Assembly: GCF_006151805.1 (NCBI RefSeq)
Contig: NZ_VDDA01000004.1
Location: forward strand, 248,001-312,000
Reading direction: 5' to 3'
Length of the DNA stretch: 64,000 nucleotides
From: Methylobacterium terricola
Lineage (GTDB): Bacteria; Pseudomonadota; Alphaproteobacteria; Rhizobiales; Beijerinckiaceae
The notes below the pieces were generated by a model that was not told the DNA's origin, did not search any database, and saw only the letters and a list, made by a program, of their open reading frames with translations. The translations under genes were made by a program, and so were the position numbers. Positions 9,090 to 20,291 of this stretch are shown here, one piece after another (position 1 is the first letter of the stretch; the number at the start of each line of letters is the position of its first letter).

Positions 9090-10130
9090 ATGCCCGCCTT
9101 CAAGGAACTGGTGTTCTCCGGCGTCCAGCCGACCGGCAACCTGCACCTCGGCAATTATCTCGGCGCGATCAAGCGTTTCGTCACGATGCAGGCGCAGTAT
9201 GATTGCCTGTACTGCGTCGTCGACCTGCACGCGATCACGGTCTGGCAGGACCCGGCCGAGCTGACGCGCCAGATCCGCGAGGTCACCGCGGCGTTCCTGG
9301 CGGCCGGCATCGATCCGGCCCGCTCGGTGGTGTTCAACCAGAGCCAGGTGCCGCAGCACGCCGAGCTCGCCTGGATCTTCAACTGCGTCGCCCGCCTCGG
9401 CTGGCTCAACCGCATGACGCAGTTCAAGGAGAAGGCCGGCAAGGACCGCGAGAACGCGAGCGTCGGTCTCTACGACTACCCCGTGCTGATGGCGGCCGAC
9501 ATCCTGGCCTATCGCGCCACCCACGTGCCGGTGGGCGAGGACCAGAAGCAGCATCTCGAACTGACCCGCGACATCGCCCAGAAGTTCAACAACGACTTCG
9601 CCGGTGCGATCGCCGAGCAGGGTCACGGCGAGGCGTTCTTCCCCACCACCGAGCCGCTGATCGGCGGGCCGGCCGCCCGGGTGATGTCCCTGCGCGACGG
9701 CACCAAGAAGATGTCGAAGTCGGACCCGTCCGATTATTCGCGCATCAACCTCACCGACGATGCCGACGGCATCGCCCAGAAGGTGCGCAAGGCCAAGACC
9801 GACGCCGAGCCCCTCCCCTCCGAGACCGCCGGCCTCGAGAAGCGGCCGGAGGCCGACAACCTCGTCGGCATCTTCGCCGCGCTCAACGACGTCAGCCGCG
9901 AGGACGTGCTGCGCGACTACGGCGGCGCGCAATTCTCGGCCTTCAAGGGCGCGCTGGTCGACCTCGCGGTCGCCAAGCTCGGCCCGATCGGCGCCGAGAT
10001 GCAGCGCCTCGTCGCCGATCCGGGTCACATCGATGCGGTGCTCGCCAATGGCGCCGCCCGTGCCGAGGCGATCGCCGCCCCGAACATCGCCGCTGTCAAG
10101 GACATCGTCGGCTTCGCGCGCCGGCGCTGA
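9090..10130 (+). CDS. trpS: tryptophan--tRNA ligase
   Basis: A class I aminoacyl-tRNA synthetase of 346 residues that charges tRNA-Trp in the cytoplasm. The HIGH-type motif appears as [10 protein letters not shown] near residue 10 and the KMSKS loop as [10 protein letters not shown] near residue 210. VDLHAIT and MAADIL are also typical. Length matches bacterial TrpS. It sits 105 bases after the glycosylase gene and is followed by an inverted repeat that may terminate transcription. Confidence 0.97.
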   Translation: MPAFKELVFSGVQPTGNLHLGNYLGAIKRFVTMQAQYDCLYCVVDLHAITVWQDPAELTRQIREVTAAFLAAGIDPARSVVFNQSQVPQHAELAWIFNCVARLGWLNRMTQFKEKAGKDRENASVGLYDYPVLMAADILAYRATHVPVGEDQKQHLELTRDIAQKFNNDFAGAIAEQGHGEAFFPTTEPLIGGPAARVMSLRDGTKKMSKSDPSDYSRINLTDDADGIAQKVRKAKTDAEPLPSETAGLEKRPEADNLVGIFAALNDVSREDVLRDYGGAQFSAFKGALVDLAVAKLGPIGAEMQRLVADPGHIDAVLANGAARAEAIAAPNIAAVKDIVGFARRR

Positions 10131-10164
10131 GTGCCGGACGCCCGACCGCTCCGACAGCCTTTCC

Positions 10165-10202
10165 GATCATCCCGGGCTCCGCGCCGCGACCCCGGGATGA
10201 TC
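10165..10202 (+). terminator. inverted repeat after trpS, possible terminator
   Basis: A perfect 12-base stem (10165-10176 with 10191-10202) encloses a 14-base GC-rich loop, starting 35 bases after the trpS stop. There is no following T run, so if it terminates it is weak or factor-assisted. Confidence 0.45.
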
Positions 10203-10432
10203 AGGGCCGCAGAGGACCCGCGAGGGGATCGGTCGGGACGTGAGCCGGCTCCCGCGCTGGCGCCGTTGTTCGTCGACGGTCAGGTCCATCAAGGTCGGCA
10301 AAGGTCAACTTTCCTCGAGTGGCCGCGTTCTGGTGTCGTCACGTCCGGCGGCTTGATTGCAGGCTTGGCCGCTTCTGGCAGGACATCTGATCCGCGCCTG
10401 CACTATCGATGTGCCATCGGGCCAAGTCATTC

Positions 10433-10651
10433 TCACATCTTGCCGCTGGCCTTCAGTCGTGCCAGCCGCGTCACGGCCCGCTCGGCCGAATCATCCCGCT
10501 GCACATCCTGCGCCCATTCCTCGATCAGGGTCGGGCGTGAGCGTGCTCTTTGCCGCAGGGTTTCGATCTGATCTCGCAGGATCGTGTTCCGCTGCGCGGT
10601 TCCATGCTCATGATTCGGCGGTGATTTGCGGTGGCTCGACATGGCGGGCAT
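10433..10651 (-). CDS. small basic hypothetical protein
   Basis: A 72-residue open frame in the 680-base interval between trpS and the dehalogenase gene. Its composition (Gln, Arg, Glu, Asp, few Pro/Gly) is protein-like and predicts helices, unlike surrounding shadow frames. A second start lies three codons in. No strong ribosome-binding site is visible and no family is recognised, so it remains tentative. The rest of the interval holds nothing else I can identify. Confidence 0.35.
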   Translation of the reverse strand: MPAMSSHRKSPPNHEHGTAQRNTILRDQIETLRQRARSRPTLIEEWAQDVQRDDSAERAVTRLARLKASGKM

Positions 10652-10812
10652 GCTCTGACGGCACCGTTAACAGATGGTAAAGATCTGTCATAACCAGGTC
10701 GTCGTCCGGCTCCCCTCACCCGATGGTGATGATCGCCGAGGCCGGGCTTGAAGGACGGGCCGTCGAACCGATAACCCGGGGGTAGAACGACCAGCATCGG
10801 GAGGCGGTCCGC

Positions 10813-11517
10813 ATGGCGATCCAGGCCCTCATCTTCGACGTCTTCGGCACCCTGCTCGACTGGCACGGCGGCGTCGCCCGGGAGGCGGCGAGGCTCCTGG
10901 CGCCGTTCCGGCCCGATCTCGACGGCCCCGCCTTCGCGCGGGCCTGGCGCGACCGCTACCAGCCCGGGATGGCGCCGATCCGCCAGGGTGCCCGGCCCTA
11001 TGCCGACCTCGACACCCTGCATGCCGAGAGCCTGGAGGGCGTGCTCGCCGGCCTAAATCTCGCCGAGGCGGTGCCACGCGAGGTCCGGCGCGAGCTGGTC
11101 CTGGCCTGGCACCGGCTCGATGCCTGGCCCAAGGTGCCGGACGCCCTCGCGCGGTTGCGCGAACGTTACCTGCTGGCGCCGTGCTCCAATGCCCATGTGC
11201 GGCTCGCCATCGCCCATGCCCGCCGCAACCGTCTGCCCTGGGATACGGTGCTCGGGGCCGAGATCGCCCAGGACTACAAGCCGAAGCCCGCCGTCTATCT
11301 CCGCGCCGTCGAGGTCCTGCGGCTCGTGCCGGCGGAGGTGATGATGGTGGCGGCCCACTCCTCCGACCTCGCGGCCGCCGCCGCCTGCGGGCTCGCCACC
11401 GCCCACGTCGCCCGGCCCGGCGAGAGCGGCCCGGGCACGGGAGAGCCGGCGCCGCTGGTGCCGGTGGATGTCGCCGCCTCCGACCTCGCGGATCTCGCGC
11501 GCCAGCTCGGCTGCTGA
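10813..11517 (+). CDS. HAD-family hydrolase, (S)-2-haloacid dehalogenase type
   Basis: A 234-residue haloacid dehalogenase-superfamily enzyme. The nucleophile Asp is in FDVFGTLLDW near residue 9. The motif II Ser lies in LAPCSNAH, and the motif III Lys in QDYKPKPAVY. Motif IV reads VAAHSSDLAAA, close to the VAAH.WDL of type II dehalogenases but with Ser for the usual aromatic. Family members displace halide from 2-haloalkanoates or act as phosphatases; the real substrate is uncertain. It is convergent with clpB across a terminator hairpin. Confidence 0.78.
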   Translation: MAIQALIFDVFGTLLDWHGGVAREAARLLAPFRPDLDGPAFARAWRDRYQPGMAPIRQGARPYADLDTLHAESLEGVLAGLNLAEAVPREVRRELVLAWHRLDAWPKVPDALARLRERYLLAPCSNAHVRLAIAHARRNRLPWDTVLGAEIAQDYKPKPAVYLRAVEVLRLVPAEVMMVAAHSSDLAAAAACGLATAHVARPGESGPGTGEPAPLVPVDVAASDLADLARQLGC

Positions 11518-11525
11518 CGAAGAAA

Positions 11526-11554
11526 GGGCCCGCTTCCATGGGGAAAGCGGGCCC
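11526..11554. terminator. bidirectional terminator between the HAD gene and clpB
   Basis: A 10-base perfect stem (GGGCCCGCTT with AAGCGGGCCC) around a 9-base loop lies in the 46 bases between the two convergent stop codons. It could end transcripts from both directions. T/A flanks are short. Confidence 0.6.
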
Positions 11555-11563
11555 CTGTGGCCG

Positions 11564-14203
<2,640 letters not shown>

Positions 14204-14327
14204 GCGTTCGCTCCTCCTCGGCCGATCCGCCCGCCCTCTTGCAGAGGCGACGGGGGACCGAAAGGTTCGCCCTCGCGCCGTCTCGCGCGCCGGGCGCCGG
14301 CCCTTCCTGGAAGCTGCCGGCTCTCCC

Positions 14328-14356
14328 CATGTGGTGTGACATATCGGTAACACAAG
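14328..14356 (-). promoter_or_regulatory. candidate sigma-32 (RpoH) promoter of clpB
   Basis: Read on the minus strand, CCCCTTG (minus-35; CTTG core at 14353-14356) is followed 18 bases on by CCACATG (minus-10-like, 14328-14334). This approximates the alphaproteobacterial heat-shock consensus CTTG, 16-18 bases, CYTATNT. The minus-10 match is imperfect. ClpB is a classic RpoH target, which supports the call. Confidence 0.4.
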
Positions 14357-14463
14357 GGGCGGTTGCCGCGATTTCGCAGGGCTGAGGCATGCGGCCGGCG
14401 GATGGCGTGGCCGGTCTCGCGCCGCCCGATGTTCAGGCCGGCCGATTTCCACTAATCAGGGGC

Positions 14464-15237
14464 ATGACGAACGCCGCCCTCACCGTCACCGCCCTTCACC
14501 GCTACCCCGTGAAGGGCCTCTCCCCCGAGCCCCTGACCACCGCCGCGCTGGCGGCCGGCGGCTACTTCCCGGGCGACCGGCTGTTCGCGGTCGAGAACGG
14601 CCCGAGCGGCTTCGATCCCGCCGCACCGGTGCACCAGCCCAAGATCAAGTACCTGATGCTGATGCGCAACGAGGCCCTGGCCCGGCTCGTCACCCGGTAC
14701 GACGACGCTACCGGCGTGCTGACGATCCGCGAGGGCGACCGCGAGGCGGCGCGCGGCGACCTCGGCACGAAGGACGGGCGGCTTGCCATCGAGGCGTTCT
14801 TCCGCCGCACCCTGCCGAAGGAGCTGCGCGGCCCGCCGAAGGTCCTGGCGGCGCGCGACGGCTATCGCTTCACCGATTCGCCCCGCGGCTACGTCTCGCT
14901 CATCAACCTGGCGAGCGTGGCGGCGGTCGAGGACATGGTCGGGGCGCCCGTCGATCCGCTGCGCTTCCGCGGCAACCTGCACGTCACCGGGCTCCCGGCC
15001 TTCGCCGAACTCGACCTCGTCGGCGCGACGCTGACGACCGAGGCTGGCCTGACCCTGAAGGTGACCAAGCGCATCGTGCGCTGCGCCGCCACCAACGTCG
15101 ACCCCGTGACGGGAGAGCGCGATCTCGCGATTCCCGAGGCGCTGCAGAAGAACCTCGGCCACGCCGATTGCGGGATCTATGCCGAGGTGGTCGCCGGCGG
15201 CGAGGTCGGGGCGGGGGACGTGTTGCGGGTGCGCTGA
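14464..15237 (+). CDS. MOSC domain-containing protein
   Basis: A 257-residue protein with an N-terminal MOSC beta-barrel domain (LHRYPVKGLSPEPL near residue 11) and a C-terminal MOSC domain, whose conserved Cys lies in RIVRCAATNVDP near residue 213. MOSC domains act on molybdenum-cofactor sulfuration or as Mo-dependent oxidoreductases such as YcbX/mARC. The RFRGNLHVTGLPAF segment matches that fold. The start is the ATG at 14464; an upstream in-frame ATG would lie inside the clpB promoter region. The substrate is unknown. Confidence 0.85.
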   Translation: MTNAALTVTALHRYPVKGLSPEPLTTAALAAGGYFPGDRLFAVENGPSGFDPAAPVHQPKIKYLMLMRNEALARLVTRYDDATGVLTIREGDREAARGDLGTKDGRLAIEAFFRRTLPKELRGPPKVLAARDGYRFTDSPRGYVSLINLASVAAVEDMVGAPVDPLRFRGNLHVTGLPAFAELDLVGATLTTEAGLTLKVTKRIVRCAATNVDPVTGERDLAIPEALQKNLGHADCGIYAEVVAGGEVGAGDVLRVR

Positions 15238-15253
15238 CGCGGGGGCGCCCGGC

Positions 15254-15463
15254 TCACCCCTTCGACGGCAGCCAGTCCGGCTCCGGCTCCTGGCGCGGCA
15301 GCACCGCCGCGACCTCGTCGAGGTCGACGGTGTAGCTGTCGGTGAGCAGGCGCCACAGGTCCTGGCGGCTGGCGGCGCGGTGGCTGAGCGAGCTGACCGT
15401 TGCGGCGAGGAGCGAGGGATTGGTGAGGGCGGGGCGCGGCAGGAGCGAATCGGCGGGGCGCAT
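15254..15463 (-). CDS. small conserved hypothetical protein
   Basis: A 69-residue protein with balanced composition and a C-terminal acidic/aromatic segment (YTVDLDEVAAVLPRQEPEPDWLP). No signal peptide or motif is recognised. Codon-position GC and protein-like composition support coding. It is convergent with the MOSC gene, 17 bases away, and divergent from argB. The roughly 300 bases between it and argB show no further gene. Confidence 0.55.
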   Translation of the reverse strand: MRPADSLLPRPALTNPSLLAATVSSLSHRAASRQDLWRLLTDSYTVDLDEVAAVLPRQEPEPDWLPSKG

Positions 15464-15759
15464 CGGTCGGAACCCTGATAGATCGCCCGCAGCATTCTCC
15501 CGACATGGTTAACGTTACGTAAACGCGGTCGTCATCGAACCGTCGCGACGCGGCGCCAGAACCCCCGCCGGAGCCCGGCGGTTTCGCTTGAGGGCGCGAC
15601 CGTCGCGCCCGGCCTCGTCGTGCGGTCCGCCCCGCGAGATTTCGATGTGCGAGATTTCGGTGTGACAGGCCGCGCGATGATGCGTAGAACCCCGCGCCGA
15701 CCCCGGCTGCGCGCCGCCCTCGTGCCGCGGCCTGACCCTGCGAGAGGACACCCGCCGCG

Positions 15760-16683
15760 ATGAGCGATTCCGGAGCGGACACAGCGCCCGAAGTTCAGCT
15801 GCCCAACGTTCACGTGCGGGCCGAGGTCCTGGTTCAGGCGCTGCCGCACATGCAGCGCTACGACGAGGAGGTCGTGGTCATCAAGTATGGCGGCCACGCC
15901 ATGGGGGACCGCGCTGCGGCGGAGGACTTCGCCGAGGACATCGTGCTCCTCGAGCAGTCGGGCCTCAAGCCCGTGGTGGTCCATGGCGGCGGGCCGCAGA
16001 TCGGCCGCATGCTCGACCGGCTCGGCATCAAGTCCGAGTTCCGCGAGGGCCTGCGCGTGACCGACGAGGCCACCGTCGAGGTGGTCGAGATGGTGCTCGC
16101 CGGCTCGATCAACAAGCAGATCGTCGGCTGGATCTCGGCCGAGGGCGGCAAGGCGATCGGCCTGTGCGGCAAGGACGGCAACATGGTGCGGGCGCGCCGC
16201 GCCGCCCGCACGGTGGTCGATCCCGATTCCCACATCGAGCGCCACATCGATCTCGGCCTCGTCGGCGAGCCCGAGCATGTCGACCGCACGGTGCTCGACG
16301 CGGTGCTGAAGGCCGAGCTGATCCCGGTCCTCGCCCCGGTGGCGGTCGGTGCCGACAACCAGACCTACAACGTCAACGCCGACACCTTCGCGGGCGCGAT
16401 CGCCGGGGCGATGCGGGCCAAGCGCCTGCTGCTCCTTACCGACGTGCCGGGCGTGCTCGACAAGAACAAGAAGCTGATCCCGGAACTGTCGATCGAGGAT
16501 TGCCGCCGGCTGATCGCCGACGGCACCATCACGGCCGGCATGATCCCCAAGATCGAGACCTGCATCTACGCCCTCGAGCAGGGCGTCGAGGCGGTGGTCA
16601 TCCTGGACGGCAAGGTGCCGCACGCGGTGCTGCTCGAGCTGTTCACCGATTACGGCGCCGGCACCCTGATCCGCCGCTCCTAG
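15760..16683 (+). CDS. argB: acetylglutamate kinase
   Basis: The second enzyme of arginine biosynthesis: it phosphorylates N-acetylglutamate with ATP. At 307 residues it has the amino-acid kinase fold motifs KYGGHAMGD (about residue 42), [11 protein letters not shown] (74) and [15 protein letters not shown] (about 203), and the C-terminal [10 protein letters not shown]. The N-terminal helix before the kinase fold fits the hexameric arginine-inhibited ArgB type, so feedback inhibition is likely. It is followed closely by a HAD-family nucleotidase gene on the same strand. Confidence 0.96.
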   Translation: MSDSGADTAPEVQLPNVHVRAEVLVQALPHMQRYDEEVVVIKYGGHAMGDRAAAEDFAEDIVLLEQSGLKPVVVHGGGPQIGRMLDRLGIKSEFREGLRVTDEATVEVVEMVLAGSINKQIVGWISAEGGKAIGLCGKDGNMVRARRAARTVVDPDSHIERHIDLGLVGEPEHVDRTVLDAVLKAELIPVLAPVAVGADNQTYNVNADTFAGAIAGAMRAKRLLLLTDVPGVLDKNKKLIPELSIEDCRRLIADGTITAGMIPKIETCIYALEQGVEAVVILDGKVPHAVLLELFTDYGAGTLIRRS

Positions 16684-16722
16684 GCGCGACCGCCCCGGGC
16701 GGCCGGATGGGCCGCCCGGACA

Positions 16723-17544
16723 GTGAGACCTTGCTTCCGTCTTCCCTTCCGGCCCGCCTCGCTTATCTTGGGCGTCCGGGGCCGTGGGGCCCCCGTCGCC
16801 GGATCGTCCCCCTTGCTCCTGCCAGGCGAGAGCCACCTCACCGCGCCTGAGGCCCGTGGCTTCTCCGGGATCGACACCTGGGTGTTCGACCTCGACAACA
16901 CGCTCTATCCCCACGACGCCCGCGTCTGGCCGCAGGTCGACGAGCGCATCACCCTCTACGTGATGAACCTGTTCGGGCTCGACGGGATCTCGGCCCGGGC
17001 GCTGCAGAAATACTTCTATCACCGCTACGGGACGACCCTCCGTGCGCTGATGGCCGAGTGGAAGATCGACCCCTACGACTTCCTCGACTTCGCCCACGAC
17101 ATCGACCATTCGAGCATCGCGCTCAATCCGGGCCTCGGTGTCGCGATCGAGGGCCTGCCCGGCCGCAAGCTGATCCTCACCAACGGCTCGCGCCGGCACG
17201 CCGAGAACGTGGCGAGGAAGCTCGGCATCCTCGACCATTTCGAGGACGTGTTCGACATCGCGGCGGCCGATTTCGTGCCGAAGCCCGAGCGCAGCGCCTA
17301 CGAGAAGTTCCTCGATCGGCACGGCGTCGACCCGACCCGCTCGGCCCTGTTCGAGGACATCGCCAAGAACCTCGTCGTCCCGCACGACCTCGGCATGGCG
17401 ACGGTGCTGGTGGTGCCCCGCACCATCGATCCGTTCCGCGAGAGCTTCGAGCAGGAGGCGGTGCGGGCACCGCATATCGACCACATCACCAACGACCTCG
17501 CGGGCTTCCTGACCGACCGCGTCGCCCCGGCGGTGGCGGCGTGA
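16723..17544 (+). CDS. pyrimidine 5'-nucleotidase (HAD superfamily, SDT1-like)
   Basis: A HAD-fold nucleotidase related to yeast Sdt1/Phm8, expected to dephosphorylate pyrimidine nucleoside monophosphates. The nucleophile motif DLDNTLYPHD is near residue 56 of the long form. LILTNGSRRHAENV (motif II) and LFEDIAKNLVVPH (motif IV) are clear. The first 30 residues look non-conserved; a TTG at 16813 gives a 243-residue form closer to family length, so the start is uncertain. Its stop overlaps the GTG of the next gene. Confidence 0.85.
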   Translation: MRPCFRLPFRPASLILGVRGRGAPVAGSSPLLLPGESHLTAPEARGFSGIDTWVFDLDNTLYPHDARVWPQVDERITLYVMNLFGLDGISARALQKYFYHRYGTTLRALMAEWKIDPYDFLDFAHDIDHSSIALNPGLGVAIEGLPGRKLILTNGSRRHAENVARKLGILDHFEDVFDIAAADFVPKPERSAYEKFLDRHGVDPTRSALFEDIAKNLVVPHDLGMATVLVVPRTIDPFRESFEQEAVRAPHIDHITNDLAGFLTDRVAPAVAA

Positions 17545-17678
17545 GCCCGCCGGAGCGGCGAGATCCGGTCGAGGACGATCCCGTCGAGATCTGGGGCCGG
17601 CGCATCGGCCGCGGGCTCGGCGTCGTCGCGCTCGGTATCCTCGCCTGGTTGCTCGGCCGACAATTGCAGTTCTGGTGA
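17541..17678 (+). CDS. 45-residue single-pass membrane microprotein
   Basis: A short gene joining its neighbours by GTGA overlaps at both ends: its GTG at 17541 overlaps the nucleotidase stop, and its stop overlaps the zincin GTG at 17675. The product has a charged N-terminus (DPVEDDPVEIWGRRI) and one transmembrane helix (LGVVALGILAWLLG) ending in QLQFW. Translational coupling on both sides argues that it is real. Function is unknown. Confidence 0.65.
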   Translation: MSPPERRDPVEDDPVEIWGRRIGRGLGVVALGILAWLLGRQLQFW

Positions 17679-18115
17679 CACCGATGACCGAGCCGTCCGA
17701 GATCGACTGGACCGCCCGCCGGGCCCCCGACCTCGCCGCCGTCGAGGCCCTGGCGGAGGCGGCCTTCGCGCGCCTGCCGGAGGAATTCCGCGCCCTGTGC
17801 GAGGGCGTGGTGATCCGCGTCGAGGAGTTTCCCGACGACGAGACCCTGGAGGAGATGGGCTGCGAGAGCGAGTTCGATCTTCTCGGCCTGTTCCGCGGCA
17901 CCGGGATGGCGCAGGGCGGCGGCGCCCTGAACCTCGCCACCGGGCAGTTCCCCAACATGGTCTGGCTCTATCGCCGGCCCCTCCTCGACTATTGGGCCGA
18001 GCACGACGAGACCCTGGGCCACCTCGTCGCCCATGTCCTGGTGCATGAGATCGGCCACCATTTCGGGCTGTCCGACGACGACATGGCGGGGATCGAGGCG
18101 GCCGCCGAGGCGTGA
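17675..18115 (+). CDS. zincin-like metallopeptidase family protein
   Basis: A 146-residue protein of the small bacterial metallopeptidase family (DUF1025-like). The zinc motif HEIGHHFGLSDDD sits near residue 125, giving HExxH plus a downstream Asp. Further signatures are LARLPEEFR-like FARLPEEF, EEFPDDETLEEM and WLYRRPLLDY. No signal peptide is present, so it is cytoplasmic. An ATG lies 9 bases after the GTG start. It is the last gene of a three-gene overlapping chain with the nucleotidase and the microprotein. Peptidase activity is unproven for this family. Confidence 0.85.
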   Translation: MTPMTEPSEIDWTARRAPDLAAVEALAEAAFARLPEEFRALCEGVVIRVEEFPDDETLEEMGCESEFDLLGLFRGTGMAQGGGALNLATGQFPNMVWLYRRPLLDYWAEHDETLGHLVAHVLVHEIGHHFGLSDDDMAGIEAAAEA

Positions 18116-18403
18116 GGCCGGCACCGGAAAGCGGCCGGGATCCTGCAAAGGCCTCGTCCTCACCGCCGGCGCGCCGCGTCGGGTGGCGACGGCATGGTCG
18201 TGACGACCTGCGGCGAATGCCGTGCAGGCCGACCTACGGTGCCGAGCGAGGTCGTCGATGCCACGCCGGTCACCGGTGCGGGACCGAACCCGGCGATGCT
18301 CGTATGCCCGATGGCAGTATAACCGTGAGGCGATTGCGGTCGCGTGGGCACGATCTTATCGACGGCTCCTGATCGTCAGCCCCCCTGTCGCCGTGAACTG
18401 GAC

Positions 18404-18736
18404 ATGTCCGCAGCCATTACCCTTGAGCCCGTTCGCATCGGAATCGGCAACGCCGACAGCGAGGGCCGCCTGGCCTATCGCGGCGGGCGCCTCGTCGGCG
18501 TCCTGACCCTGCTCGACGCGGATTCGTACGACGAGCTGGGGCTCGGCCGGCACTGGTTCCTGGAGGCAGGGTTCGGCCCGGTGGCCGGCGAGCCGCGCCC
18601 GCCGACCTTCCCGACTCTCGACGCGGCCCGCGCCTGGCTCGACGACCGGACGGCCCGGGTCAGGCCGCACTGCGCGGCGGCAGGGCACTCGCCTTCGGCC
18701 GGCTGGTGCGGAACTGGCCCCGCTCCGCGGCGATGA
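18404..18736 (+). CDS. hypothetical protein
   Basis: A 110-residue protein with a plausible compact fold: short strands, as in EGRLAYRGGRLVGVLTLLD, and a Trp/Phe-rich middle (GRHWFLEAGFG). No family is recognised. The start is taken as the ATG at 18404, because the longer 18344 form has a low-complexity Arg/Pro lead. The last 77 bases run into the 3' end of the convergent O-antigen-ligase gene, so the C-terminus may be less conserved. The 290 bases before it hold nothing recognisable. Confidence 0.5.
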   Translation: MSAAITLEPVRIGIGNADSEGRLAYRGGRLVGVLTLLDADSYDELGLGRHWFLEAGFGPVAGEPRPPTFPTLDAARAWLDDRTARVRPHCAAAGHSPSAGWCGTGPAPRR

Positions 18737-19889
18737 AGATCAGCACGACGATCGTCACGCTGGTGAACCACCAGCTCGCCGTGGTGCCGATGCCGAGGCA
18801 GGCGGAGGCGAAGGCGGTGGCGGCGGTGGCCATCGCGCCTGGCGTCAGCACCGGGTGCTCGCGACCGGAATGGCGGATGCCGCTCCACAGCACGAAGGCC
18901 GCCGTGACGGCGCCGACGATGCCGAGCTCGTACCAGATCTCGAACAGCAACGAGGCCGGGGCGTTGATCGGCACCATGCCGACCACCTTGCCGCGCAACG
19001 CCGTCTCGAGGCCGTGGCCGGTGATCAGGCGCAGGGGCTCGCCCGTCACCACCCGTTGCCAGGCCTTCAGGGACAGGATGGTCGGGTGAAGCGGCCCGAG
19101 AATCGGTGTCAGCAGCGGCCGGAGGATGAAGGGCAGCAGCGGCGCCAGGGCGACCAGGCCCGCCGCGACCCCGGCCGTGACCCTTACGCCGAGCCCCGGG
19201 CGCCAGGCCGAGAGCGCGAAGGCGGCGGCCCCGACGGCGAGCGCCATCAGCGGCACCGGCCCGGGCGCCAGCACCAGCGCCAGCGCCACCACCACGGCGA
19301 GGCCGAGCGCCTCCATATCGCGCCGGCGAGAACGCAGCCAGGCGGCGGCGGGCCAGAGCAGCAGGGCGAGCAGCATCGCGCCGCGCTCCAGGGCGCTGTC
19401 GTCCTCGAAGCCGCCGCGCAGGGAGGCCCCGCTGAACAATCCGAGCAGAACCGCCCCGACCGCCGCCGCCCCGACGCCGAGCGGCAGCAGGTAGAGGTTG
19501 GCCGAGCGCATCCGGTCGGGCAGCGCGAGGTAGCCCGCCACCGTCAGCCCGACCGTGGCGGCGAGGTTGAGCAGGCGCTCGCTCGCCGGGCCGGGAAACG
19601 GGGTCCAGACCAGCGACAGGGCGCACCAGCCGAGCAGCAGCGCGCCGGCCAGGACCGCCCGGGCGCCGCCCAGCCGCGACAGGCCCGCCCCGAGGGGACG
19701 CTGCGCCCCGTCGAGGAGGGCGGCGATGATCAGCAGCACGATGCCGATCGGCGCCAGGATCACCACGCTGCGCCGCGACACCAGGGCGCTCACCGGGATC
19801 ACCACCGTCAGGCCGAAGAAGGCGAGGCGGCGCAAGAGCGCCGCCGCGTCGACGGCGGGATCGGGAGTGTGCGACGTCGCGCGCGGCAT
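18660..19889 (-). CDS. O-antigen ligase (WaaL/Wzy-like) family membrane protein
   Basis: A 409-residue polytopic membrane protein with about eleven predicted helices. The large periplasmic loop with RLITGHGLETA and the following FEIWYELGIVGA are typical of the Wzy_C/O-antigen ligase family, which joins or polymerises surface polysaccharide on lipid carriers. The start is the ATG at 19889 (MPRATSHTP). Upstream in-frame sequence is not hydrophobic or conserved. It stands alone with no glycosyltransferases nearby, so ligase versus polymerase cannot be decided. Confidence 0.78.
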   Translation of the reverse strand: MPRATSHTPDPAVDAAALLRRLAFFGLTVVIPVSALVSRRSVVILAPIGIVLLIIAALLDGAQRPLGAGLSRLGGARAVLAGALLLGWCALSLVWTPFPGPASERLLNLAATVGLTVAGYLALPDRMRSANLYLLPLGVGAAAVGAVLLGLFSGASLRGGFEDDSALERGAMLLALLLWPAAAWLRSRRRDMEALGLAVVVALALVLAPGPVPLMALAVGAAAFALSAWRPGLGVRVTAGVAAGLVALAPLLPFILRPLLTPILGPLHPTILSLKAWQRVVTGEPLRLITGHGLETALRGKVVGMVPINAPASLLFEIWYELGIVGAVTAAFVLWSGIRHSGREHPVLTPGAMATAATAFASACLGIGTTASWWFTSVTIVVLIFIAAERGQFRTSRPKASALPPRSAA

Positions 19890-20022
19890 GGCGGCTGTTC
19901 CGGCTGACGGCACCGAAACGGGGCCGTTCTCCCCTCCTAGTCGAGAGGATGGCCAATGCGCTGTAGATGGGGTGCAACACTGAGGCGAAGCGCTGGGCGG
20001 AAACAAGCGGCAGCGCCGCCGG

Positions 20023-20289
20023 TCAGCACGCCAGGGCCGCCCCCACATCCTCCTCCGTCACCTCTTCGAGAGGCTTTCCCACCTTGCAGGCGCGCGAGCG
20101 TGCGCCCGGGGCCATGACCAGGATCACCGTCTCGGTGCCCGGGCAGGCCGGGTCGGCGCAGACGATCTCGTTGACCGTCAGGCTCACCTCGGGGCCGAAA
20201 CCGCCGAGGCGGCGGGCGATCTCCGCCACCCGGGCCCGCGCCGCGGCGTCGGGGCCGGGGCGCCGGCGGAAGGCGCCGAGGAGGCCCAC
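20023..20289 (-). CDS. small cysteine-containing hypothetical protein downstream of the WD40 gene
   Basis: An 88-residue protein read from a GTG at 20289, only 2 bases after the WD40 stop. The central VNEIVCADPACPGTETVILVM has two Cys spaced CADPAC, a pattern I recall in small proteins encoded beside WD40 proteins in rhizobia. A third Cys lies in RACKVGKPL and a fourth is the last residue. The spacing implies co-transcription with the WD40 gene. A metal-binding role is possible but not shown. Confidence 0.65.
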   Translation of the reverse strand: MGLLGAFRRRPGPDAAARARVAEIARRLGGFGPEVSLTVNEIVCADPACPGTETVILVMAPGARSRACKVGKPLEEVTEEDVGAALAC

Positions 20290-20291
20290 CG

